From NCBI GenBank assembly GCA_002841685.1, contig PHAM01000045.1, forward strand, positions 1 to 15,404: DNA of 15,404 bases, read 5' to 3'. The notes below the pieces were generated by a model, which saw nothing but the letters and a program-made list of their open reading frames with translations, was not told where the DNA came from and did no database searches. Of this stretch, positions 4,238-12,402 are shown one piece after another; within the stretch, counting starts at the first letter, position 1; each line of letters opens with the position of its first letter. This DNA is from Elusimicrobia bacterium HGW-Elusimicrobia-2 (GTDB lineage Bacteria > CG03). A program made the translations under genes and the position numbers.

Positions 4238-5161
4238 ATGGTCATGAAAAAGTGTTGGAAAATCTTAGTTGCGCTTTTACTGGCAAGCCAGAGTTTTGCC
4301 GCAATGCACGGACTTGCGACAAAGTTTGGGGAGGTGATTCTTTCAGGAATGTATCCAGGGATGGTTTACAGCATGAAGAAGGAGAGAAAGCTACCGTATA
4401 CCGTCATAAATAACGCATCTGAACGCGCGGAAGTAGAGGTCACAATTGCCAAGCCGACTTCGTCCCAGTTGAAAGAGAATTATGAAGAGATTCCCGACAT
4501 AACCTGGGTTAAGGTTTTTCCGGCGCATTTCACACTTGAGCAGGGAGAAGAAATGGACTGCGATTTAATCATTTCAATTCCGGAAGAAGAACAATTTACG
4601 AACAGACATTTTCAGGCTATGGTGAAAACTCAGTTAGCGGCAAAACCGTATTCTCCAGGTGTGTCGCTCGCATTTTCTTATTCAAGCCGGATAAGGTTTT
4701 CAACAGGGCCGCGGCCGGAAAGCATTATTCAGGAATACCGCGAGAAAATTATGGAAGCGTTACAGATCAAGATAGAGCCCCTGAGTTTTTTCATTGATGA
4801 GAAAATCGTTCCCGGTAAAAAGACCCGTCTTGATGGTAGGAAAAACAACACCGTGCAAGTGATAAACAGAAGCAGGGAAAACTTCAGTTTTAAGTTTTCG
4901 GTGCCGTCGAGAATAAAGGACTACGGTATTGTCACTGAGTATGAGCCGGTACCGGCCGAGGTGAAGGTGACAATAAAAAAGAAAAAGATGAAGGTGAAGC
5001 CGCGAAGCATCAGCGATATTGTGATGGAAATTGCAATTCCGGATAAAGAGGAATTCTACGGAAAGAATTATGCCTTTGTTGTTGTTGGAAAGTTGATGGG
5101 TTTTGATATTCCGATAGAACTTTTTTCAAGAGTGTATTTCAGGACGGAGGAAAAAAAGTGA
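4238..5161 (+). CDS. Periplasmic protein with two chaperone-like Ig-fold domains, 307 aa
   Basis: The ATG at 4238 has AAGGAG 8 nt upstream; a TTG at 4208 gives a longer frame but no ribosome site. Residues 1-21 are a signal peptide (M-V-M-K-K-C-W-K then a hydrophobic core ending S-Q-S-F-A). Domain 1 (about 25-155) has P-G-M-V-Y-S-M, a 'TVINNAS' strand, 'EEIPDITWVKV', a 'LIISIPEEE' strand and R-H-F. Domain 2 (about 170-305) repeats the pattern: V-P-G-K, 'VQVINRS', Y-E-P-V-P, a 'MEIAIPDKEE' strand, then F-Y-G-K-N-Y and a final R-V-Y-F-R-T. The two domains probably arose by duplication; the single-domain relative is at 1459-1983. The fold type (N.S strand, PD.W strand, IP(D/E) strand) recalls DUF916 or pilus-chaperone proteins. 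The role as chaperone or surface partner of the beta-sandwich proteins is inferred. Confidence 0.8.
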   Translation: MVMKKCWKILVALLLASQSFAAMHGLATKFGEVILSGMYPGMVYSMKKERKLPYTVINNASERAEVEVTIAKPTSSQLKENYEEIPDITWVKVFPAHFTLEQGEEMDCDLIISIPEEEQFTNRHFQAMVKTQLAAKPYSPGVSLAFSYSSRIRFSTGPRPESIIQEYREKIMEALQIKIEPLSFFIDEKIVPGKKTRLDGRKNNTVQVINRSRENFSFKFSVPSRIKDYGIVTEYEPVPAEVKVTIKKKKMKVKPRSISDIVMEIAIPDKEEFYGKNYAFVVVGKLMGFDIPIELFSRVYFRTEEKK

Positions 5162-5181
5162 TGAGGAAAGAAAGGTAAAAA

Positions 5182-7836
5182 ATGGTTAAATACCTGCAGC
5201 AAAAACTGGTAGGCGCAATATTTATATTGCGTTGTGGTTGTATGCGCAGACTAAAGTCTGCGGCTACATCTGCGGCTACCATTGTTATGCTTTCTGCAGG
5301 TATTTCTGCGCCTTTATTTGCGATAACTGCTGCAACTATTAACGTTTCTGTCAGGTCTTCCCATAACGTAGCACCGGAGAGGATTACTGACCTTACGGCC
5401 ACCACTGGTGGCGTTCAGGGCAGAATAGAGCTTTCATGGACAGCTCCTCAGACATACTTAGACATAAAAGTCGGGGATTACTACATCAGGTGGAGCTCGT
5501 CTTCCGTCAATGACGCGCCTTTTACGGGCGACACAACCGCGTGGTGGAACGCTTCGGGAGGACAGGACCTCTACGGCTGGATGAATGATCCCGGAGAGAA
5601 TCTGAATTTCACTGTCAACGGTCTCATCCCGGGTACCACTTATTACTTCGCTATTACGGCCGAGGACGAGTTCGGCAATATCAGCAGTTTTGACATAAAG
5701 ACCCAGGCGCTGGCACAGGCGAACGCAACGGCGGGGCTTGATTCAACAGTACCGGGTTCAATTCTCAATCTGACGGCTTTTACGGGAGATAATGAGGGAG
5801 AAGTGAAACTTTTCTGGACGGCTCCGGGCGATGACGGGACTTCGGGGCAGCTTACGGCGAATTTGCCGCCGAACTTTACACCTTATGTTTATAAAATGAA
5901 AGTGAGCGATTTCTCGCTTGCGCCTTACGGCGGTTCGGCGGATGCATGGTGGACAATGGCTCCGACGGTTAAACCTGTGCTGATATCCACGGCTCAAATT
6001 CCGGGGACGGAACAAACGGTTGTTATAACGGGTCTCACGCCGGGAGCGAAATTGTGGTTCGGTATCAAGGCCTATGATGACGGCGGCAACTGGTCATTTA
6101 CGCTCAATGTGTCCTCGGCGACGGTGTCTCCTGATGTGATGGGGCCCTCGCCTGTGACGGATATGGTCGTTGCAGACAGCAGCACAGCCAACGCCCTGAC
6201 TCTAAGATGGACGGCGCCGGGCGACGACGGAACGGCTGGCGATATTGTAAACGGAAGATTCAGGATACAGTATTCAACCTATGCCATAGCGTGGAGTTCG
6301 GCTTCGGCGCAGGTTGTTGTTTCAAGCTCAATGGCGAGTGGCGAAATACAGACTTATGAGGCCGGCTCTCTGTTAAGCGACAGCACATATTACTTCGTGC
6401 TCTGGACGGCGGATGACGGCCTCAACTGGTCGGCTCTGTCCAATACGGCTATGGGCTGGACGCTGGACAATATCGCTCCGGCGGCGCCAACGGGCGTGAC
6501 AGCCATAGCGGGAGACGCTTTTATTTCGCTCTCGTGGAACACTAATACGGAAGATGATTTCAGCGCTTATCAGATTTACAGGTCCACGGACAACAGCGTT
6601 TATACGAATATATTGAGCACGGACTCGCTGTCCTTCACGGACACTGGCCTTACGAATTTTACGACATATTATTATTACCTGACGGCGAAAGACGGCTCTG
6701 ACAACGAATCAGTTGCTTCGGATATGGTTTATGCTACGCCTAAGACAGTTATTACCGACTTTATAATTCCGGATGTGCCGGGCGGCGTTTATGGCGAATT
6801 CAGCGCGGACGCAAGTTCATTTACGCTGAGATGGTCGATGGTGACAATAAACAGCGACGGCAGCGCCTGCGTAGATTTTGCCGGTTACAGAATATACAGA
6901 GCCACGGGCGTGTGGGGGCCGTTTAATCTGATAAACCAGTCAACCATAGCGGCGAACACGGAATACACCTGCTTGCGTTCAACGCAGACGTATTTCTACG
7001 CCGTGACGGCATACGACAGCGCTTCGCCCGTCAACGAAAGCGGAATGTCAATGTGCGCGGACACAACGGATGAGTTAAATCTCTGGATTGCCGCCGACGG
7101 GGCCGCGGTGCGGATACCCGCGGAAATCGCGGCGGTTCTCAGGAACGGTTATGACGAAGACATAGTTATTTCAACGGATTCCAGAAAATCCGCCGACGAG
7201 AATTATCCTTCCGGCAGGGTGCTGAGAAGCTATAATTTTGAGACGCGCAAAAATAATTTTGCAAAAGACAAGGTGAATTTTGTCTTTGATAAATCGCTCG
7301 CTGAAATTAAGATTTATTACTATTACGACATTGTCACCGACAGCGACGGCGATCGCGTGATAAGCGCGCTTAAAGTCAAAGAGAGCGAGACGCGGAATTC
7401 TCTCGCTCTTGTGTGGTTCAACGGCGTTGAGTGGGTGAAAATCGGCGGCGAAGTGAACACCGCCGAAAACTGCGTTAGAATTCTGACGGATAAATTGGGC
7501 AGTTATCAATTGAGGGTGGCGCCGCGCGCTACGGCCTTCAGCGTCATAGACGGCCCGATCCCGAAGATATTCACGCCTAACGGCGACAATCTCAATGATG
7601 AGTGCTCATTCTATTATGATAATCCTAATAGTTTCGCGCCTTCCGGCGAGGTCTTTGACATAAGGGGCAGAAAGGTCTCGGATATGAAATTCGGCGGCAC
7701 GAGTTCTTCCGTTTCGGGTTCGCTGGTGTGGGACGGGAAAAATTCCGGCGGCCAATATGTTTCACCGGGCGTTTATATATGGCAGATAAAAGCGGAAGGC
7801 AAAGTTTATAACGGAACAGTGGTGGTGGCAAGATGA
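5182..7836 (+). CDS. Large surface protein: five fibronectin-III-like domains plus FlgD-like C-terminal domain, 884 aa
   Basis: The ATG at 5182 follows an AAAGG site. A second ATG at 5242 (M-R-R-L-K) also opens a perfect signal peptide (cleavage about residue 47 of the long form). A REP-like element forms this part. Five beta-sandwich domains follow at about 64-175, 190-315, 322-428, 432-520 and 529-628, several with fibronectin-III landmarks (L-S-W-T/N, L-R-W, Y-Y-F..T-A-D/E-D). Residues about 632-778 are a linking domain. Residues about 790-884 carry I-F-T-P-N-G-D-N-L-N-D, 'FDIRGRKVSDM', V-W-D-G-K-N-S-G-G, 'SPGVYIWQIKAEG' and end G-T-V-V-V-A-R. Such a terminal module is known from FlgD_ig and CHU_C-like cell-surface proteins and may be a sorting signal. 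The stop overlaps the next ATG (ATGA). Confidence 0.9.
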   Translation: MVKYLQQKLVGAIFILRCGCMRRLKSAATSAATIVMLSAGISAPLFAITAATINVSVRSSHNVAPERITDLTATTGGVQGRIELSWTAPQTYLDIKVGDYYIRWSSSSVNDAPFTGDTTAWWNASGGQDLYGWMNDPGENLNFTVNGLIPGTTYYFAITAEDEFGNISSFDIKTQALAQANATAGLDSTVPGSILNLTAFTGDNEGEVKLFWTAPGDDGTSGQLTANLPPNFTPYVYKMKVSDFSLAPYGGSADAWWTMAPTVKPVLISTAQIPGTEQTVVITGLTPGAKLWFGIKAYDDGGNWSFTLNVSSATVSPDVMGPSPVTDMVVADSSTANALTLRWTAPGDDGTAGDIVNGRFRIQYSTYAIAWSSASAQVVVSSSMASGEIQTYEAGSLLSDSTYYFVLWTADDGLNWSALSNTAMGWTLDNIAPAAPTGVTAIAGDAFISLSWNTNTEDDFSAYQIYRSTDNSVYTNILSTDSLSFTDTGLTNFTTYYYYLTAKDGSDNESVASDMVYATPKTVITDFIIPDVPGGVYGEFSADASSFTLRWSMVTINSDGSACVDFAGYRIYRATGVWGPFNLINQSTIAANTEYTCLRSTQTYFYAVTAYDSASPVNESGMSMCADTTDELNLWIAADGAAVRIPAEIAAVLRNGYDEDIVISTDSRKSADENYPSGRVLRSYNFETRKNNFAKDKVNFVFDKSLAEIKIYYYYDIVTDSDGDRVISALKVKESETRNSLALVWFNGVEWVKIGGEVNTAENCVRILTDKLGSYQLRVAPRATAFSVIDGPIPKIFTPNGDNLNDECSFYYDNPNSFAPSGEVFDIRGRKVSDMKFGGTSSSVSGSLVWDGKNSGGQYVSPGVYIWQIKAEGKVYNGTVVVAR
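5244..5267 (-). repeat. REP-like element inside signal-peptide codons
   Basis: On the - strand: GTAG, then CCGCAGACTTTAGTCTGCG, a 7-bp stem around the CTTTAG core found in the other REPs. It encodes R-R-L-K-S-A-A of the signal peptide, and GCGGCTAC is repeated at 5272-5279. Confidence 0.7.
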
Positions 7837-9413
7837 TGAAAAAAATAATTAAACAAATCATCGCTCTGACAGCGCTTCTGCTGTTTATGCCCGCTGCCCC
7901 CGTGCGGGTATTCGCTTCTTTTGAAGACCTGGGAGCGGGAGCAAGGGCCGCCGGTATGGCCAACGCTTTCACGGCGATAGCCGACGACGCTTATGCCGTT
8001 TATTATAATCCCGCGGGCCTTGCAGGGCTCAGAAATCCGGAGGTCGCCAGCTCCATGGGTAAGATGTTCATGAATCTTTCGGATAATTCGGATATAGGCG
8101 ACACGAATCTTATGATGGCCTATCCTTTGAAATTCGCGGTGCTGGGCATCGGAGTGAAGAATTTCGCGCTGGACGGCTATTACGGCGAAAACCAGTACGC
8201 TTTCGCGGCCGCCAGGCGCTTCAGATATTTTGATATGGGTGTTTCGCTCAAACAGATGACGGTGGAATACGGCTCCACAAAATACACGGCTAATGCCATA
8301 GATAATAACACAGGCCTTGCCGGGGGCGCGGGCGATCCCGTGTTTGATTCGGGCCTTTCCAAGAGCGGCTTCGGAGCGGATGCGGGCATACTGAAAAATT
8401 CGGGAGATATGCGTTTCGGTATCTCGCTCCAGAACATTGTCGCTCCGGATATGGGCATTAAAGAAACATATAAGCTGCCGCTGCGGATAAAAACAGGTAT
8501 GGCTCTGATAAAGCCCGGCTATAAACTGTCGGGAGAATATAATAAAGAAGATGCCGGCGGGGGTTTCAGGCTGGGCGCTGAAGTGAATGTTCTGACTTTC
8601 TTCAGATTGCGCGGAGGTTTTGAATACGGCCCGGACATCGCCAATATTTCGGCAGGGGCATCTTACAGGATGAATCTGTTCTCCTTTGATTACGCTTTCA
8701 CGCTTCCTCTGAGCGGTGTGGAGGGAACTCTGGGGAATCACTGGATAGGGCTTTCTGTCCGTTTCGGCGAGCTCCCCGAGCAGGTCATGGCCTCGGAGAA
8801 AACGATCCGCGAGCCCGGCGCGGCGCGCGAAAAGAAAGATCCGATGACAGAGAAGATCAGAAAACTAACGCTGAAAAATATGAAACGGCTTTATTTGTTA
8901 GCGCTCGCCGCCGAGAAGAGAGGAGAATATGAGAATGCGAGGCGGTATCACCAGCAGGTCATCTTTTATAATGTGCCGACTGTCGTCTCCGGCGACCCTG
9001 AGATAATGGAGCTTATCTCCAAATCCAGAGAGGCGCAGGATAAGCACGGGGACAGGGTGAGTTCCGCTCCCACCGATATAGAGCTTATGAAAAAACATTT
9101 CTCCGCGGCGACGGAATATTACAAAAACAAAGAGTATGAAAAAGCTGTGAAAGAATGGAAAAAAGTTCTTGAAATAGACCCTGCGCACAAATTATCGCTG
9201 GCGAAGATAGCGCTTGCCGAAGAGGAACTCGCCAAAGAGAAGGAACAGGATAAGCTGAAGAGAAAGAAAGAGCATTTTTCAAAAGCCACGGTATATTATA
9301 TAAAAGGCGAATATGCGCAGGCCATAAAGGAATGGCAGAAGGTGCTGGAGCTGGATCCGTCGCACGAGCTTTCGCGCCGGAAGATCATGCAGGCGCAGGA
9401 AAAATTAAAATAA
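7833..9413 (+). CDS. PorV/UPF0164-like outer-membrane barrel with TPR tail, 526 aa
   Basis: Residues 1-28 are a signal peptide. The mature N-terminus F-E-D-L-G-A-G-A-R-A-A-G-M-A-N-A-F, then A-D-D-A-Y-A-V-Y-Y-N-P-A-G-L-A-G-L, is the hallmark of the PorV/PorQ (UPF0164) family of FadL-like barrels. In type IX secretion PorV escorts cargo to the surface. Alternating beta strands continue to about residue 310. Residues about 340-526 contain helical repeats; the last two are clear TPRs (Y-Y-K-N-K-E-Y-E-K-A-V-K-E-W and Y-Y-I-K-G-E-Y-A-Q-A-I-K-E-W, each followed by V-L-E-[IL]-D-P). PorV proteins normally lack this tail, which would lie in the periplasm and offer a protein-binding platform. Its start overlaps the stop of the fibronectin-III gene, so the two are co-translated. 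Confidence 0.88.
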   Translation: MMKKIIKQIIALTALLLFMPAAPVRVFASFEDLGAGARAAGMANAFTAIADDAYAVYYNPAGLAGLRNPEVASSMGKMFMNLSDNSDIGDTNLMMAYPLKFAVLGIGVKNFALDGYYGENQYAFAAARRFRYFDMGVSLKQMTVEYGSTKYTANAIDNNTGLAGGAGDPVFDSGLSKSGFGADAGILKNSGDMRFGISLQNIVAPDMGIKETYKLPLRIKTGMALIKPGYKLSGEYNKEDAGGGFRLGAEVNVLTFFRLRGGFEYGPDIANISAGASYRMNLFSFDYAFTLPLSGVEGTLGNHWIGLSVRFGELPEQVMASEKTIREPGAAREKKDPMTEKIRKLTLKNMKRLYLLALAAEKRGEYENARRYHQQVIFYNVPTVVSGDPEIMELISKSREAQDKHGDRVSSAPTDIELMKKHFSAATEYYKNKEYEKAVKEWKKVLEIDPAHKLSLAKIALAEEELAKEKEQDKLKRKKEHFSKATVYYIKGEYAQAIKEWQKVLELDPSHELSRRKIMQAQEKLK

Positions 9414-9425
9414 AATGGAGGGTAG

Positions 9426-9647
9426 ATGAAAAAGTATATGAGAATAGGCGAGGTGGCGGCGTTCTGCGGCGTGAGAAAATCAACGATACGCCATTATACG
9501 GACATGGGGATTCTTCCCTGCGAGGGGGCTACTCCCGCCGGGCACAGGCTCTATGACGCGAGAAAAACGATGGTGCGGGTGCAGCTGATAAAGAGCGCGA
9601 GCTCCCGGCGGACCTCGCTTGCGGATGTGAAAGCGAAACTCAAATGA
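9426..9647 (+). CDS. Minimal MerR-type HTH DNA-binding protein, 73 aa
   Basis: The sequence M-R-I-G-E-V-A-A-F-C-G-V, then T-I-R-H-Y-T-D-M-G-I-L-P and a wing G-H-R-L-Y-D, is the winged helix-turn-helix of MerR regulators. The following helix resembles the usual 'L-x-x-I-K-x-A' segment. The protein stops where the coiled-coil dimer helix and effector domain would begin, so it is only a DNA-binding module. The ATG at 9426 has GGAGG 4 nt upstream. It starts 12 nt after the PorV-like gene and is on the same strand, so it is likely in the operon. It may control this operon; no divergent MerR-type promoter is visible beside it. Phage-type excisionase-like roles are an alternative. Confidence 0.85.
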   Translation: MKKYMRIGEVAAFCGVRKSTIRHYTDMGILPCEGATPAGHRLYDARKTMVRVQLIKSASSRRTSLADVKAKLK

Positions 9648-9671
9648 ATAAGGTAGAAAAATGGGAAAAAT

Positions 9672-9736
9672 GGGACGTCCTTAATATTATGAATGGGGGG
9701 CAAAAATTATGAAAAAATGTAGGACGTCCCCTTTTT
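9672..9736. repeat. GGACGTCC dyad element overlapping a gene start
   Basis: GGGACGTCCTTAAT at 9672 and GTAGGACGTCCCC ending at 9731, with TTTTT after it, form an inverted pair around the ribosome site and ATG of the next gene. A diverged copy lies at 12403-12461 and a fragment at 10139-10154. It is probably a small non-autonomous mobile element. Confidence 0.65.
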
Positions 9737-10137
9737 ATTTTGTTATGGCGGCGCTGATTACGGCGGCCGCGTTCCGGTCGCCGCTCTGCGGCGCCGCCGG
9801 AGGTTTTTCTTATCAGGCGGCTCCGAAGATAATCACGCCAAACGGCGACAAGTTGAACGATGTTTTCTTTGTGTTTTACAAGAATCTGGACAGCCAGAGT
9901 TCTCTTTCCGGAAAGATATTCAACCTGATGGGAATGAAGGTCGCCGATATGGCGAACACCGGCGGCGCGGGCGTGATCCTGACGGCGCCATCCGGCGGCT
10001 GGCACCCGCAGTCCGCGGATTCATGGGAAGGTTATTTTAAGTGGTCCCCATCAAGAGGCATTTCTCCTGGGATATATATATGGCAGATAGAGGCGGAAGG
10101 GCAGGTTTACACGGGCACGGTAGTTGTGGCGCAATGA
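9709..10137 (+). CDS. Secreted stand-alone FlgD-like C-terminal domain protein, 142 aa
   Basis: A G-rich site (9695-9700) precedes the ATG by 8 nt. The N-terminus (M-K-K-C-R-T-S-P-F-Y-F then a hydrophobic core to about residue 29) is a signal peptide whose first codons are the GGACGTCC repeat. Residues about 38-142 are one domain: I-I-T-P-N-G-D-K-L-N-D, 'FNLMGMKVADM', W-x-P-S-R-G-I-S-P-G-I-Y-I-W-Q-I, ending G-T-V-V-V-A-Q. This matches, feature for feature, the last 95 residues of the 884-aa protein at 5182. It is therefore essentially only the terminal module, an unusual arrangement for what is normally a C-terminal domain. It may be an accessory or a capping subunit. Its stop overlaps the next ATG (ATGA). 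Confidence 0.85.
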   Translation: MKKCRTSPFYFVMAALITAAAFRSPLCGAAGGFSYQAAPKIITPNGDKLNDVFFVFYKNLDSQSSLSGKIFNLMGMKVADMANTGGAGVILTAPSGGWHPQSADSWEGYFKWSPSRGISPGIYIWQIEAEGQVYTGTVVVAQ

Positions 10138-12359
10138 TTAAAAAGGGAACATCCCGCAGAATATTGACTGACAAATCTGTCAGCCGTGAATCGGGCAAGC
10201 GCATAATAGCGGGTTTCCAGCCATTTCTGTCTTTGTTTCTGTTACTGTCACACTGTCTTGCACCGTCCCCTATAAGGGCGGATTTTGAACAGCTCGGATG
10301 GTCGGCGGCATCCGCCGGTATGTCAAACGCGGCGATGTTTTCTAAAAAAATACCGTCGCTGTTTTATATCAACCCCGCCGCTTCGTCGTATTTGGAAGAT
10401 CCTGTTGTCGGTATGGAGTATGAAAATATGTATCCCGGCCTTTCCGACGCAAGCGGACTCAGCAGGAATATTTTCACATACACTCACAAACTGGAGGCCG
10501 CCGGGTGCGCCGCCGGATTTGAGAAATTTTCGCTGGATAATCTTTATTTGGAGAGCACTTATATAGTAAATTATTCAAAAAATTTCAGGGAAAGATGGTT
10601 TGCCGGAGGAAATTTAAGGGTTCTGCAGAAACACTACGGGTCAGACCGCTATACCCTGAACGCCATCAATGACAACGGCTCCGCTTCACTCCAGCCGGAT
10701 CCTCTTTTCGCGTTGAACGGAACCGGCATGACCGCGTTTACCTTGGACGCGGGTTTCACGCGGATTTTTTCCGGGGGCTGGTCGTTTTCAACAGCCGCGT
10801 CTTTTCTTACAAGCCCCGACACGTCTCTGGGCGGCACCTATAAGAGAAAACCTGACCTGTCGGCCGGGGCGGTTTACGAAACGGAATCCATAACGGTGGG
10901 TGAGACCTTGCGTTTTTCCGGAGGAGATTACTGGTTTGACACGGGTTTTGAGAAAAGAATGAAAACGCTGAAATTAAGAGGCGGACTGACCGCCGGAAGC
11001 GGCCAGTTACGCCTTTTTTCAGTGGGAGCGGGCTATCTGCATCTGCAGAAGGTTTCTTTTGATTACGCTTTTATCTATCCCCTCGCGGGCATCAAGGATT
11101 CTCTCGGCCGTCACAGGATGTCGGTGTCTTTTGTTTTCGGCGGCGGAAAATCGGACGAAGACCCCGATCGCGCGAAAATGGCCGAAAAAACAGACCTTGA
11201 AAAGATCCTGGAACAGGCGCGTCTGGCTTTCGCGGAAGAAAGGTGGAAAGACGCTGTAGAGCTCTCCCATAGAGCGCTTCTCATCGAGCCCGACAATGCG
11301 GCCGCGCTCGAGATTTATAATGGAGCTTCGGATAAGCTCAGGGTTTTGTTTGAACCGCACGCCGCAGCGGCCGCGCGCCTTCTGAACGAGGGGCGTTTCG
11401 CCGAGGCCGAATCAAAGTATAATGAGGCGCTGGCCCTCAATCCCTGGGAGGAGTCTCTGAGGGAATTGAGCGAAAAAATCAAGAAAATAACAGCCGTCAC
11501 GCCCCAGGCTCTGGGCGAGGGCAGGATCCCGCATCTGATGAGAGCCGCGGTGCGAGCCTATATGAACAAGGATCAGTCACTGTCGGTTAACGCGGCTGTT
11601 TATCTTGCGCAGCTGGACAAGTCTATCGTCGCTGAAAGCTTGCGGGACATAATAAAGGACGAATCCCCCGAAAAATACAGGGAACTGAGATTGATAAAGG
11701 GCATGAATCTTGTGGAGCAGAAATTATATTCGTCGCTCAAAAATATCTATAACGCGCGCTATGACCTGGCTATCATAGAATGCAACGAGGTGCTGGACCT
11801 GGAACCGCGCAATGTGCTGGCTCTGACGAGGCTGGGTTCGGCTTATTACGCTCTCGGGAAAAAAGAAAAAGGGATAGAGGTGTGGAGAGATGCCCTGAAA
11901 TATGATCCCGGCAATCGGGACATACTGGAATTCATGAAGATCCCGCCGGAGACTTCCATAAAAGAAGTTTATGAGACCAAGCAGAGCGAAGAGTCCGGCG
12001 CACTCTTAAAGATCAAAAAACTTTATCTTCAGGGCGCGGCCGCGGCGAAAAGAGGTGAGGCCGAGAAAGCCAAAGTGCTGTTTAAGGAAGCGTCGGAAGT
12101 TGCGGGCGGCGGGGATGAAGGGGAAGAATACAGGCGCAAATCAGAAGATGGCCTTAAGGAAGCCCGCCGTAGTATCGAGCAGGCGAACGAAAACACGCGA
12201 AGGCTTATGAAAGCCCATTATTCGGCGGGCATGTCTTATTATAAGAACGGCAGGTATTCCGAGGCCGTTTCCGAATTCAGGAAGCTCCTCTCTATCAAGC
12301 CCGGACATCAGCAAGCGCTTAAAATGATTGACTTATGCAGGCAAAAAATGGGAAAATAG
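10134..12359 (+). CDS. Second PorV-like outer-membrane protein with long TPR region, 741 aa
   Basis: I chose the ATG at 10134, which overlaps the previous stop; the frame remains open further upstream but that part only reads the previous gene out of frame. Residues 1-49 form a long signal peptide whose first residues (M-I-K-K-G-T-S-R-R) derive from a repeat. The mature start D-F-E-Q-L-G-W-S-A-A-S-A-G-M-S-N-A and N-P-A-A-S-S-Y-L correspond to the PorV-like protein at 7833, but the A-D-D motif is lost. The barrel-like part ends near residue 345. Then come several TPRs (for example E-R-W-K-D-A-V-E-L, G-R-F-A-E-A-E-S-K-Y, Y-D-L-A-I-I-E-C-N-E-V-L-D-L-E-P, and the last Y-Y-K-N-G-R-Y-S-E-A-V-S-E-F). 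It is probably a paralogue specialised for scaffolding rather than cargo passage. Confidence 0.85.
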   Translation: MIKKGTSRRILTDKSVSRESGKRIIAGFQPFLSLFLLLSHCLAPSPIRADFEQLGWSAASAGMSNAAMFSKKIPSLFYINPAASSYLEDPVVGMEYENMYPGLSDASGLSRNIFTYTHKLEAAGCAAGFEKFSLDNLYLESTYIVNYSKNFRERWFAGGNLRVLQKHYGSDRYTLNAINDNGSASLQPDPLFALNGTGMTAFTLDAGFTRIFSGGWSFSTAASFLTSPDTSLGGTYKRKPDLSAGAVYETESITVGETLRFSGGDYWFDTGFEKRMKTLKLRGGLTAGSGQLRLFSVGAGYLHLQKVSFDYAFIYPLAGIKDSLGRHRMSVSFVFGGGKSDEDPDRAKMAEKTDLEKILEQARLAFAEERWKDAVELSHRALLIEPDNAAALEIYNGASDKLRVLFEPHAAAAARLLNEGRFAEAESKYNEALALNPWEESLRELSEKIKKITAVTPQALGEGRIPHLMRAAVRAYMNKDQSLSVNAAVYLAQLDKSIVAESLRDIIKDESPEKYRELRLIKGMNLVEQKLYSSLKNIYNARYDLAIIECNEVLDLEPRNVLALTRLGSAYYALGKKEKGIEVWRDALKYDPGNRDILEFMKIPPETSIKEVYETKQSEESGALLKIKKLYLQGAAAAKRGEAEKAKVLFKEASEVAGGGDEGEEYRRKSEDGLKEARRSIEQANENTRRLMKAHYSAGMSYYKNGRYSEAVSEFRKLLSIKPGHQQALKMIDLCRQKMGK
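10139..10183. repeat. Repeat fragment and perfect dyad in signal-peptide codons
   Basis: AAAAAGGGAACATCC (from 10140) matches the complement of AGGATGTTCCCCTTTT at 12446-12461. CTGACA-AATC-TGTCAG (10168-10183) is a perfect 6-bp stem. Both are translated as the N-terminus of the 741-aa protein. Confidence 0.5.
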
Positions 12360-12402
12360 CAAATGTGCGCGCTTACAGGAAAAAATAAAAAGGAGAAAAA
12401 GG

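Noticed and set aside
7806-8741. Long - strand frame of 311 codons
   Set aside because: It lies opposite the PorV-like gene, has no ribosome site, and its Arg/His/Ile-rich translation matches no protein pattern; the + strand product has a clear signal peptide and family motif.
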